DNA of 46,524 nt. Origin: Streptomyces regalis (GTDB lineage Bacteria; Actinomycetota; Actinomycetes; Streptomycetales; Streptomycetaceae). This document shows, in pieces, positions 24,349 to 32,273 of the stretch (position 1 is the stretch's first letter; every line of letters starts with the position of its first letter). The DNA is taken from the NCBI RefSeq assembly GCF_001509475.1, contig NZ_LLZG01000385.1, positions 1 to 46,524 on the forward strand. The letters are read 5' to 3'. Under the pieces are notes generated by a model. The model was not told the DNA's origin. It saw only the letters and a list, made by a program, of their open reading frames with translations, and made no database searches. The position numbers and the translations under genes were made by a program.

Positions 24349-26241
24349 GTGACGGACGCCCTGACGGCACTGACCGGGCTGCACCGGGACGGCATCCTCG
24401 CCGACCGCTATCCGCGGGTGCGTGCGCTGCTGGCCGGACTGTCCGACGCCGAACTGGCACGGGCCGGCCGGATGCTGGCCCGGGTCGACCCGGACGCCGT
24501 GCTCGCCGCGCATCCCCGCACTCCCGCCCCGCGCATCGCCGTGACCGGACACGGCACGCTGTCGGGCCTCGTGCCCGCGCTCACCGCGCAATTGGCCCGG
24601 CACGGGCTGCTGGCGCGGGTCAGTGCGTCCGACTTCGACGGCTGGGTCTTCGACCTCACCGATGCCGGCAGCGAGTTGTACGCGACCCGGCCCGATCTCG
24701 TGCTGTGCGTTCTCGATGCCGCGGTGGTGGCGGACGAACTCCCGTCGCCGTGGCGGGTGGAGGACGTGGCACGGGTCCTGGAGGAGAAGCTGGGCCTGGT
24801 CGAACGCGCCGCCGAGGTCTGCGCCGCCGGCTCACCGGCCACCACGCTGGTCCTCAATACCCTTCCACTGCCCGGCGAGTTGACCTCCCAGGTACTGGAC
24901 CTGCGGGCCCGGGCGCGGCTCGGCGCGGTGTGGCGGGAGGCCGAGGCGCGGCTGCTGCGGCTGCCCCAGCGCCATCCCGGGGTGGTGGTGGTCGATCTCG
25001 CCCCGCTCCTCGCCGAGGGCGTCGCCGTCCGTGACGTACGCCAGAGCGTGTACGCGAAGGCGCACCTCTCGGACGGCCTGCTCGCCGGGTACGCGCGGGA
25101 GGTGGGACACCTGGCGCGAGTGTGGTCCGGCGGCGGGAAGAAGGTGCTCGCCCTCGACCTCGACAACACGGTGTGGGGCGGGGTGCTCGGCGAGGTCGGC
25201 CCGGAGGGCATCGAGACGGGCGGCGGCTACCGGGGCGAGGCGTTCCGGCGCTTCCAGCTCGTGGCCAGGCAGCTGGCCGCGCAGGGCGTGCTGCTCACCG
25301 CGGTCAGCAAGAACGACCTCGAACCGGTGGTGAAGACGCTGCGTGAGCACCCCGGACTCGTGCTGCGTGAGGAGGACTTCGTGCGGATTCGGGCCAACTG
25401 GCGGCCCAAGCACGAGAATCTGGCCGAGCTCGCCCGCGAGCTCAATGTGGGGACGGACAGTTTCGTCTTCGTCGACGACAGCGCCTTCGAGTGCGGGCTG
25501 GTCCGACGGGAGCTGCCGGGCGTGGCGGTCGTGCAGGTCGACGAGGAGCCGGCACTGCATCCGCGGCGGCTGCTCGGCGAGGGGTGGTTCGACGCGCGCG
25601 AGCTCACCGACGAGGATCTGGTGCGGCCCGTCCGCTACCGCGAGGAGCAGGCCCGCCAGGACTTCCTGCACACGTTCGACTCACTCGAGGGCTATCTGCG
25701 CGAGCTGGACATCGCGGTGACGGTGGCGCCCGCGCAGGCGCGGCAGTACGCGCGTGTCTCCCAGATCACCCTGCGCACCAACCAGTTCAACCTCACCACC
25801 CGGCGCCTGCAGCTCACCGATGTCCAGGCGCTCGCCGCGGACCCCGCGGCCCAGGTCCTCGCCGTGCGTTCCACCGACCGGTTCGGCGACAACGGGCTCG
25901 TCGGCGCCGTTGTGCTGCGGCGCGTGGACGACGTGCTGCACATCGACAACTTCCTGCTCAGCTGCCGGGTGTTCTCGCGCGGCATCGAGCAGACGGTCCT
26001 GGGCGCCGTCCTGCGCCACGCGCGGGAGAGCGGGGCGCGGGAAGTGCGTGCCGGGTACCGGCGCACCGCGAAGAACGGCAAGGTCGCGGACTTCTATCCG
26101 CGGGCCGGGTTCGAGACCGTGACGGCCGACGAGGACACGGCCGTCTTCCGGCACGACCTGGCTGTGCTGCCGGGCCCTGCCGCGCACATCCGTCTGACCG
26201 CGCGTTTCGACAGCGCGCCTGGTGAAGGGGACGCCCCGTGA
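24349..26241 (+). CDS. abyA2: FkbH-like glyceryl-ACP synthase (AbyA2-type)
   Basis: A 630-residue FkbH protein that takes 1,3-bisphosphoglycerate, removes phosphate and loads the glyceryl unit on the discrete ACP encoded next. Domains: an N-terminal region (1-250) of SGNH-like appearance; a HAD phosphatase core with the DxD motif LALDLDNTVWGG (Asp270, Asp272), Ser320 and Lys321 in AVSKND, and Asp376-Asp377 in FVDDSAFE; and a C-terminal GNAT-like part (VLAVRSTDRFGDNGLVGAVV, ARESGAREVRAGYRRTAKN). The long form matches tetronate-pathway FkbH enzymes. GTG 24349 is the start; the end overlaps the ACP by 4 bp. Confidence 0.93.
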   Translation: MTDALTALTGLHRDGILADRYPRVRALLAGLSDAELARAGRMLARVDPDAVLAAHPRTPAPRIAVTGHGTLSGLVPALTAQLARHGLLARVSASDFDGWVFDLTDAGSELYATRPDLVLCVLDAAVVADELPSPWRVEDVARVLEEKLGLVERAAEVCAAGSPATTLVLNTLPLPGELTSQVLDLRARARLGAVWREAEARLLRLPQRHPGVVVVDLAPLLAEGVAVRDVRQSVYAKAHLSDGLLAGYAREVGHLARVWSGGGKKVLALDLDNTVWGGVLGEVGPEGIETGGGYRGEAFRRFQLVARQLAAQGVLLTAVSKNDLEPVVKTLREHPGLVLREEDFVRIRANWRPKHENLAELARELNVGTDSFVFVDDSAFECGLVRRELPGVAVVQVDEEPALHPRRLLGEGWFDARELTDEDLVRPVRYREEQARQDFLHTFDSLEGYLRELDIAVTVAPAQARQYARVSQITLRTNQFNLTTRRLQLTDVQALAADPAAQVLAVRSTDRFGDNGLVGAVVLRRVDDVLHIDNFLLSCRVFSRGIEQTVLGAVLRHARESGAREVRAGYRRTAKNGKVADFYPRAGFETVTADEDTAVFRHDLAVLPGPAAHIRLTARFDSAPGEGDAP

Positions 26242-26465
26242 AGACCGTCGAAGACTTCGTCGTGCTCCTGCACGACGAGCTCGCCCTGTCCGTCACGGTC
26301 GAGGACCTCGGCCGCTCGCTGGACAGTGTGGAGTCCTGGGACTCGGTGCATCTGCTGACGCTGTGCACGCTGCTGGAGCGGGAGACCGGCCGCTCGCTGT
26401 CGTTGGCCGACGTGCTGGAGGCGCCCAGCCTCGAGGCCGTGTACCGCATGGCGGTGGCGCCGTGA
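26238..26465 (+). CDS. abyA3: Discrete acyl carrier protein for the glyceryl unit (AbyA3-type)
   Basis: A 75-residue ACP. The phosphopantetheine site is Ser36 in ESWDSVHLL, a variant of the usual DSL motif, followed by LCTLLERETGRSLSLADVLE as helices 2 and 3. It carries the glyceryl group made by the FkbH protein. It starts at GTG 26238 inside the FkbH stop (GTGA overlap) and its own stop overlaps the next gene the same way, so these genes are tightly coupled. Confidence 0.92.
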   Translation: MKTVEDFVVLLHDELALSVTVEDLGRSLDSVESWDSVHLLTLCTLLERETGRSLSLADVLEAPSLEAVYRMAVAP

Positions 26466-27262
26466 GCGAGGCGAGCGCGCCGGACCGGCCCGCGGTGCGG
26501 GAGGAGGTGCGGGAGGAGGCGCTCCCCCGTCAGCGTCACCACACGCTGTTCTTCCTGGAGGTGATCCGGGACTTCTCCCCCGTGTTCCTGGACACCGAGG
26601 TGGACATGAGCGGTGTCCTCGCCCACCGCACGGCGGCCCTGGAGGCCGAGGGCGTGCGGTTCGGCACGAGCTCGTACGTCCTGCGCGCCGCGGGCCGGGT
26701 ACTGGCCAAGCATCCGGACGCGAACGCCGCGGTCCGGGGCGGGCCGCGGCGACTGCGCGTGGCGCACTACCCGTTCGTCAACGGCAAGCTCGCGCTGGAC
26801 CGCGTCCTGGACGGCCGGCGGGTGGTGCTCGGCACGGTCGTACCGGATCTCCAGGATGCCGAACTGCCCGCGATCCAGGCGCATCTGGACCGCGTACGGG
26901 ACGGCGACCCGCAGCGGCTGCCGGACTTCGAGGGCATCCGGCAGCTGCACCGGCTGCCCTGGCTGGAGGGCCGCAAGCGGTTCCGGCAGGCGGCCGATTC
27001 GCTGTCGTCGCGCCCGCATCTCACGGGCACCTTCGCGGTGACCTCGCTGGGGCACCGCGCGGTGGACTCGTTCCATTCGGTCGGTGGCACCACCACGACC
27101 TTCGGGGTGGGCCGGGTCCTGGACCGGCCCGTGGTGCGGGAGGGTCAGGTCACGGTGGCACCGGTGCTGCGGCTGAGTCTCACCTTCGACCACCGGGTCA
27201 TCGACGGGGCGGAGGCGGCGGACGTACTGACCGAGGTCAAGGAGGCGCTGGAGAGCGTATGA
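26462..27262 (+). CDS. abyA4: E2-like acyltransferase of tetronate maturation (AbyA4-type)
   Basis: A 266-residue protein equal to the catalytic domain of 2-oxoacid dehydrogenase E2, without lipoyl or E1/E3-binding domains. The active motif is LTFDHRVIDGAEAADVL (His244, Asp248, Gly249). In agglomerin and abyssomicin pathways the homologue acetylates the tetronate hydroxymethyl group so that the next enzyme can eliminate acetate. GTG 26462 overlaps the ACP stop. GTTTTFGVGRVLDRPVV is the typical strand before the active site. An upstream extension of the frame lies over the ACP gene and was rejected. Confidence 0.92.
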   Translation: MSEASAPDRPAVREEVREEALPRQRHHTLFFLEVIRDFSPVFLDTEVDMSGVLAHRTAALEAEGVRFGTSSYVLRAAGRVLAKHPDANAAVRGGPRRLRVAHYPFVNGKLALDRVLDGRRVVLGTVVPDLQDAELPAIQAHLDRVRDGDPQRLPDFEGIRQLHRLPWLEGRKRFRQAADSLSSRPHLTGTFAVTSLGHRAVDSFHSVGGTTTTFGVGRVLDRPVVREGQVTVAPVLRLSLTFDHRVIDGAEAADVLTEVKEALESV

Positions 27263-28341
27263 ACGTCATCGCGGAGCTGAAGAACTTCGTGGTCGCGCAC
27301 ACCCGTTCGCAAGGGCTGCCGCCCGAGCACTACGACCCGCTGCTGGCCCGGATCCGGCACGACGAGGACGGCACGCCCGGCTCCTGGGTGCGGGAGTGGA
27401 GCGACGAGGCCGCGCGGCTGGAGGGTGCGGGCAGGCTGCTGGAGGCGTGTGTGCACTACAACATGGCGCGCTTCCCCTTCGTGGACGGCGGGGCCCGTCA
27501 GGAGGCACTGGACAGATGCGTCGCCACGTTCGACGGCTGGCGCTCGGGTTTCCCGGCGATCGAGCGGCTGGACGTCGACCTGCCGGAGGGCCGGATCCGC
27601 TGCTGGACGTCCGGTCTGGACGCGGCGACGCCCAGGCCCCTGCTGGTGATGACGGGCGGCATCGTGTCGGTGAAGGAGCAGTGGGCCCCGGTGCTGCTCC
27701 AGCTCGCCGAGCTCGGCTTCGCCGGCGTGGTCACCGAGATGCCGGGCGTCGGCGAGAACACGCTGCCGTACCGGGCGGACAGCCCGCGGATGTACTCCGC
27801 GCTGCTCGACGCGGTCGGCGAGCGCGCCGACACCTCCCGCGCCTTCGTCCTGGCTCTCAGCTTCAGCGGTCATCTGGCGCTGCGCGCGGCCCTGCACGAC
27901 ACCCGCATCAGGGGTGTGGTAGGCGCCGGTGCTCCGATCCACGACTTCTTCACCGACACCGAGTGGCAGCGCTCGGTGCCGCGGGTGACCACGGACACGC
28001 TCGCCCATCTGACCGGTTCGACGCCCGCCGAGGTCTACGGAGTGATCAAGGAGTGGGCGCTCGACCCGGAGGAGCTGAGCGCGCTGCGCGTCCCGGTCGC
28101 CCATGTCACCAGCCTGCGCGACGAGATCATTCCGCCCGGGGACGCGGTGCTGCTGCGTGAGCGGGTGCACCGGGTGCGGCTGCTGGCCCATGACGACGTG
28201 CACGGTTCGCCCCGCTTCTTCGCGCAGACCCGGCTGTGGACGCTGCTGTCGGTGCTGCGGATGCGCGGCGGGTACGCGGAGCAACGGACCGCCCTGACAC
28301 GGGAGTTCGCGCGGCTGCGGTACAGCGGGGTGGGGGCATGA
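27259..28341 (+). CDS. abyA5: Alpha/beta-hydrolase that eliminates acetate from the tetronate (AbyA5-type)
   Basis: A 360-residue alpha/beta hydrolase with a long N-terminal helical part. It includes LLVMTGGIVSVKEQWAPVLL and GFAGVVTEMPGVGENTLPY, and the nucleophile elbow LALSFSGHLAL, where Ser201 fits GxSxG with Ala in place of the first Gly. A late Asp (TSLRDEIIPPGD) and His (HDDVHGSPRFF) complete a likely triad. Homologues in the agglomerin pathway remove acetate to create the exocyclic double bond that AbyU uses as dienophile. ATG 27259 overlaps the previous stop; the flavin reductase overlaps its end. Confidence 0.9.
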   Translation: MNVIAELKNFVVAHTRSQGLPPEHYDPLLARIRHDEDGTPGSWVREWSDEAARLEGAGRLLEACVHYNMARFPFVDGGARQEALDRCVATFDGWRSGFPAIERLDVDLPEGRIRCWTSGLDAATPRPLLVMTGGIVSVKEQWAPVLLQLAELGFAGVVTEMPGVGENTLPYRADSPRMYSALLDAVGERADTSRAFVLALSFSGHLALRAALHDTRIRGVVGAGAPIHDFFTDTEWQRSVPRVTTDTLAHLTGSTPAEVYGVIKEWALDPEELSALRVPVAHVTSLRDEIIPPGDAVLLRERVHRVRLLAHDDVHGSPRFFAQTRLWTLLSVLRMRGGYAEQRTALTREFARLRYSGVGA

Positions 28342-28838
28342 GCGAGGCGCTGGCCCTGGAAGGCGGTTCGCGCTGTCTGCGCAGTGTGCTGGGGCGGTTC
28401 GCGACGGGTGTCGTCGCGGTGACGGGGCGGGAGGCGGAGACCGGCGAGCGGGCCGGGCTGGTGGCGAACTCCTTCTGTTCCGTCTCGCTGGATCCGCCTC
28501 TGGTGTCCTTCTGTGTGGCCCACACGAGTACCAGCTGGCCGCGTATCCGGGCCGCCGGGATGCTGGCCATCAGCATTCTGAGCGCTCAGCAGCGGGAGGC
28601 CGCGACGCGACTGGCGGTGTCCGGAGGCGACAAGTTCCGGGGCCTGCCCTGGCTCACGTCGCCGGGCGGGGCGCCGATCCTGGACGGGGCGCTGGCCTGG
28701 CTGGAGTGCGAGGTGGAGGCGGAGCACCCGGCGGGCGACCACGTGATCGTGGTGGCGCGTGTGCTCCGCCTCGACGCGCTGCGTGAGGGCGAGCCGCTGC
28801 TGTTCTTCCGTGGGGCGTTCGAGCGTCTCAGCCGCTGA
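28338..28838 (+). CDS. abyZ: Flavin reductase (AbyZ-type)
   Basis: A 166-residue flavin reductase-domain protein (HpaC/DIM6-NTAB family). The signature appears as LGRFATGVVAVTGRE, VANSFCSVSLDPPLVSFCV, STSWPRIRAAGMLAISIL and DGALAWLECEVEAEHPAGDH. It would supply reduced FMN to the luciferase-like monooxygenase at 31181. ATG 28338 overlaps the preceding hydrolase by 4 bp, making it the last gene of the RHS-AbyU operon. It converges on the TetR gene with 22 bp between. Confidence 0.9.
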   Translation: MSEALALEGGSRCLRSVLGRFATGVVAVTGREAETGERAGLVANSFCSVSLDPPLVSFCVAHTSTSWPRIRAAGMLAISILSAQQREAATRLAVSGGDKFRGLPWLTSPGGAPILDGALAWLECEVEAEHPAGDHVIVVARVLRLDALREGEPLLFFRGAFERLSR

Positions 28839-28860
28839 CGCGGGGCCCGGCGGGGGCGGT

Positions 28861-29544
28861 TCAGCCGCTCGCGTCGGGCCCGCTCACGCTGCCGCCCGTG
28901 CCGAAGGCGCGCAGGAAGGTGTCGACCCCGGCGGTGACGACCTGCCCCACCTGCTCCGGGTCGAGGGGGCGGGTGCCGAGCGCGCTCATCTCGGGCAGTT
29001 CGTCGTAGACGAGCGCGATGAACTGGTTGGCGGCCCGCTCCGGGTCGTTGATCCGCAGGTGTCCGGCGTTGGCGAGGCGCGCGAGCCGGCCGGCGAGGGC
29101 GTCGGTGAACTGGTTGGGGCCGCTGGCCCGGACCGCGTCGAAGAGATCGGGGAAGCGCACCGCCTCCGCGTACAGCAACCGGCGCACCGCCTCGGACTGT
29201 TCGTCGCAGTAGCAGTCGACCAGCTTGTGGGCCACGTCCTCCAGACCGGGCCGCAGTTCGCCGGGGTCGTTGGGAAAGGACTCCAGCACCTCCAGCGTCT
29301 TGGCGTTGGAGCGGGCCGCGGTCTCGGTCATCACATGCCGGAAGAGGTTCTCCTTCGACCCGAGGTGGTTGTAGATCGTCGGCTTCGCGACGCCTGCCTC
29401 GGTGGCGATCATGTCGAGGCTCGCCTGGGTGTAGCCGACGCGGGCGAAGACCCGCAGAGCGGCCTCCAGGATCGCACGTCGCTTGTCCATACGGCCTCGG
29501 TCCACCGGGGCCGTGCTGGTCTTCGGGGTCTCGCCAACGCTCAT
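28861..29544 (-). CDS. abyC: TetR-family repressor (AbyC-type)
   Basis: A 227-residue TetR protein. The N-terminal helix-turn-helix reads AILEAALRVFARVGYTQASL, then DMIATEAGVAKPTIYNHLGSKENLFRHVM. The C-terminal ligand domain is helical (CDEQSEAVRRLLYAEAVRF, NQFIALVYDELPEM). It lies divergent to the MFS exporter gene, with an AT-rich palindrome between, the classical arrangement for a repressor of its own exporter that responds to the product. ATG 29544 leaves 79 bp to the exporter start. Confidence 0.92.
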   Translation of the reverse strand: MSVGETPKTSTAPVDRGRMDKRRAILEAALRVFARVGYTQASLDMIATEAGVAKPTIYNHLGSKENLFRHVMTETAARSNAKTLEVLESFPNDPGELRPGLEDVAHKLVDCYCDEQSEAVRRLLYAEAVRFPDLFDAVRASGPNQFTDALAGRLARLANAGHLRINDPERAANQFIALVYDELPEMSALGTRPLDPEQVGQVVTAGVDTFLRAFGTGGSVSGPDASG

Positions 29545-29571
29545 GCAGCCATGCTACCGTCCCAACCACAG

Positions 29572-29593
29572 AATTGAACTACCTAGTTAAATT
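29572..29593. promoter_or_regulatory. TetR operator between repressor and exporter
   Basis: A 22-bp palindrome with arms AATTGAACT (29572-29580) and AGTTAAATT (29585-29593), 8 of 9 positions paired, and centre ACCT. It is strikingly AT-rich for this genome. It lies 27 bp upstream of the TetR start and 30 bp upstream of the exporter start, so one dimer pair could block both promoters. Confidence 0.8.
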
Positions 29594-29623
29594 ACATGGG
29601 CGAGATGGTTCAAAGGAGTTGCC

Positions 29624-31075
29624 GTGTCTGAAACAAAGGCAGAGAGCGGGCCCGCCCGGCTCGATGCCGCGCTGCTCACGATCGTCGGCGTGATGGTGCT
29701 CGGCGGGATGATGTCCTACCTGGACGCGACGATCGTCAACGTCGGGATCAGCACCCTGAGCGGCGAGTTCAAGGCCTCGCTCGCCACGATCGAATGGGTC
29801 ACCACCGGCTATCTGCTGGCCGTGGCCCTGGCCATTCCCCTGGCCGGCTGGGCCGTGGCCCGCTTCGGCGCCAAGCGCATGTGGCTGCTGGGTCTGACGG
29901 TCTTCCTGACCGGATCGGTCCTGTGCGCCGTCGCCTGGAACGCGGAGTCCCTGATCGCCTTCCGCATCCTGCAGGGCTTCGGCGGCGGCATGGTCGACCC
30001 GATCATGATGACGGTGGTCGCCACCGCCGCGGGGCCGGAGCGGATGGGCCGCGTCATGGGGCTGATCTCGGTGCCGATCACCCTGGGCCCCGTCGTCGGC
30101 CCGATCATCGGCGGTCTGCTGCTGGACAGCCTGTCCTGGGAGTGGATGTTCCTCGTCAACATCCCGTTCGCGCTCGCCGCCATCGTGCTCGCGATCCGGG
30201 TCCTGCCGGCCGATCCGCCCGGCAGTGGTACCTCCGCCCCGATCGACGCCCTGGGCGTGGCGCTGCTCCCGCCCGGTTTCGCCGCGCTGGTCTACGCCTT
30301 GTCCCAGGCGGGCGGTGCCGGCTTCGGCAGCACGCGGGTGATCGTCGGGCTCGTCGTCGGCGTGCTGCTGTTCATCGCGTACGCCGTGCACGCGCTGCGT
30401 ACCGAGCGCACCCCGCTGCTGGATCTGCGGCTCTTCTCCAGCAAGGGGTTCTCCGCGAGCGTGGCCACGATGTTCCTGCTCGGCGGCGGTCTGTTCTCGC
30501 TGCTGTTCCTGCTGCCCCTCTACTACCAGCAGGTACGCGACCACAGCGTGCTGGAGTCCGGACTGCTGCTCGCCCCGCTGGGCTTCGGCACCCTCATCGG
30601 CATGCCCGTCGCGGGCAACCTGGCGGACAAGTTCGGCGCGAAGCGGCTCGTCCCGGTCGGTGCCCTGCTCATCGGAGCCGGCGCCCTGGTCTTCACCCAG
30701 GCCGACAGCGGCACCTCGCAGGTCGCTCTCACCGCGGCCCAGCTCGCCACGGGCTTCGGCATGGGCCTGGTCGGCGCCCCCACCATGGGGTCGGTGTATC
30801 GCACGGTGCCCGGCGAGGCGGCCGCCGGAGCGACCGGCGCGGTCTTCATCCTGAACCAGATCGGCGCCTCGCTCGGCATCGCCGTCGTCGCCCTCATCCT
30901 CCAGGGCGGCGGCTCGCACGCCACCCCCACCGCCGGCACGTTCGCGGACGCCTTCTGGTGGCCCGTCGCCGCAGCCGTCGTCGTGTTCCTGGCGGGACTC
31001 CTCCTGCCGGGAAGGCCGCAGCCCGCGCCCACCGCGGACCCCCAGGGCTCCGAACGAGTCGCCGACCCCGCCTGA
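29624..31075 (+). CDS. abyD: DHA2-family drug exporter (AbyD-type)
   Basis: A 483-residue MFS protein of the 14-helix DHA2 (EmrB/QacA) family. Motifs include [17 protein letters not shown] in helix 1, [17 protein letters not shown] (motif A), [16 protein letters not shown] and [20 protein letters not shown] (motif C, antiporter). It is expected to pump the polyketide product out using the proton gradient, giving self-resistance. GTG 29624 has AAAGGAG at a good distance. Control by the divergent TetR gene is inferred from the palindrome. Confidence 0.92.
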   Translation: MSETKAESGPARLDAALLTIVGVMVLGGMMSYLDATIVNVGISTLSGEFKASLATIEWVTTGYLLAVALAIPLAGWAVARFGAKRMWLLGLTVFLTGSVLCAVAWNAESLIAFRILQGFGGGMVDPIMMTVVATAAGPERMGRVMGLISVPITLGPVVGPIIGGLLLDSLSWEWMFLVNIPFALAAIVLAIRVLPADPPGSGTSAPIDALGVALLPPGFAALVYALSQAGGAGFGSTRVIVGLVVGVLLFIAYAVHALRTERTPLLDLRLFSSKGFSASVATMFLLGGGLFSLLFLLPLYYQQVRDHSVLESGLLLAPLGFGTLIGMPVAGNLADKFGAKRLVPVGALLIGAGALVFTQADSGTSQVALTAAQLATGFGMGLVGAPTMGSVYRTVPGEAAAGATGAVFILNQIGASLGIAVVALILQGGGSHATPTAGTFADAFWWPVAAAVVVFLAGLLLPGRPQPAPTADPQGSERVADPA

Positions 31076-31109
31076 CCCTCCCGTCCGGCACCGCCCGGAC
31101 CCGCCAGCA

Positions 31110-31153
31110 GGGGTGTGCGCCGTCGTTCATCCCCCGTCCACGGCGCACACCCC
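31110..31153 (+). terminator. Strong hairpin between exporter and monooxygenase genes
   Basis: Perfect 13-bp inverted repeat GGGGTGTGCGCCG (31110-31122) and CGGCGCACACCCC (31141-31153) with an 18-base loop. It lies 35 bp after the exporter stop and 28 bp before the next start codon. No T-run follows. It may act as a terminator or attenuator between the two genes, or as a stem in the leader of the monooxygenase mRNA. Confidence 0.65.
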
Positions 31154-31180
31154 GTCCGCCCGACACCCAGGGACTCGCCC

Positions 31181-32218
31181 ATGACCACTGCCACCAGCAT
31201 CCCCGTGTCCGTCCTCGACGTGGTTCCCGTCTTCGAGGACGGCACCGCGACCGCCGCGCTGCGCGACACCGTGGCGCTGGCCCCACGCGTCGAGGAACTC
31301 GGCTATCTGCGCTACTGGGTGGCCGAGCACCACAACACCCCGAGTCTGGCCACCTCCGCCCCCGGCATCCTGGTGGGGCAACTGGCCGCCGCCACCAGCA
31401 CGCTGCGGGTGGGCTCCGGCGGCGTCCTGCTGCCCAACCACGCGCCGCTGGTGGTGGCCGAGCAGTTCGGCACCCTTCAGGCGCTGCACCCGGGCCGCAT
31501 CGATCTGGGTCTGGGCCGCGCGCCCGGCACCGACCCCCTCACCGCCCGCGCGCTGCGCCGGTCCTCGCAGGGCGAGGACTTCCCGCGCCAGATAGACGAG
31601 TTGAGCGGTTACTTCGCCCCCGGCGACCCCGCGTCCGGCATCGTCGCCGTCCCCGCGGCCGACGGCAGGCCCGACCTGTGGATGCTCGGTTCCAGCCCGT
31701 CCAGCGCCGAGGCGGCGGCCCTCCTCGGCCTGCCGTACGCCTTCGCGCACCAGATCAACCCGCACGCCTCCGCGGCCGCCCTGGCACGTTACCGGGAGGC
31801 GTTCCGGCCCTCGCCGTACCTGGAGCGTCCCCGCACCCTGATCGCCGTCCTGGTCACCGTGGCCGACACCGACGAGGCGGCCCGGTCCGTCGCCGCGCCG
31901 TATCTGCTCGGCAAGATACAGATGCGCACCCGGCCGCGCTTCGACGCCTTCCCCGGCCCGCGCACCGCGGCCGACCACCCCTACAGCGCGGCCGAACTCC
32001 GGTTCCTGGACGACCTGGTGGAACCGCAGCTGATCGGTTCCGTGCACATGGTCCGGGCCCGGCTCGCGGCCTTGGTGGAGCGCACCGGCGCGGACGAACT
32101 GATGGCGCTGACCGTCGTCCACGGCCAAGGCGACCGGCTGCGCTCGTTCGAACTGCTCGCCGAGGCCGCCGCGGACGTGGCGGCGCGGCCGGCCGAGGGA
32201 GCTTCAGTCCCGCTTTAG
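31181..32218 (+). CDS. abyE: Luciferase-like flavin-dependent monooxygenase (AbyE-type)
   Basis: A 345-residue LLM-class TIM-barrel oxygenase. Features are [59 protein letters not shown] and [16 protein letters not shown], standard for the bacterial luciferase family, and [20 protein letters not shown]. It uses reduced FMN, probably from the reductase at 28338. In related abyssomicin pathways a two-component system of this type carries out oxidation such as Baeyer-Villiger chemistry; which reaction occurs here cannot be told. ATG 31181 follows AGGGA and the 31110-31153 hairpin. Its TAG stop is part of a candidate SARP box. Confidence 0.9.
   Translation: MTTATSIPVSVLDVVPVFEDGTATAALRDTVALAPRVEELGYLRYWVAEHHNTPSLATSAPGILVGQLAAATSTLRVGSGGVLLPNHAPLVVAEQFGTLQALHPGRIDLGLGRAPGTDPLTARALRRSSQGEDFPRQIDELSGYFAPGDPASGIVAVPAADGRPDLWMLGSSPSSAEAAALLGLPYAFAHQINPHASAAALARYREAFRPSPYLERPRTLIAVLVTVADTDEAARSVAAPYLLGKIQMRTRPRFDAFPGPRTAADHPYSAAELRFLDDLVEPQLIGSVHMVRARLAALVERTGADELMALTVVHGQGDRLRSFELLAEAAADVAARPAEGASVPL
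32201..32218 (+). promoter_or_regulatory. Candidate SARP box 2 (ABC transporter operon)
   Basis: Heptamers GCTTCAG (32201-32207) and GCTTTAG (32212-32218), 11 bp apart, at the end of the monooxygenase gene, whose TAG stop is the last three bases. They lie 56 bp upstream of the ABC binding-protein start. Confidence 0.65.
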
Positions 32219-32273
32219 CGGACTCCCGACAGTGGATACGGTCCCCCGCACCCTGACCCGACCCGGAGTTGGC

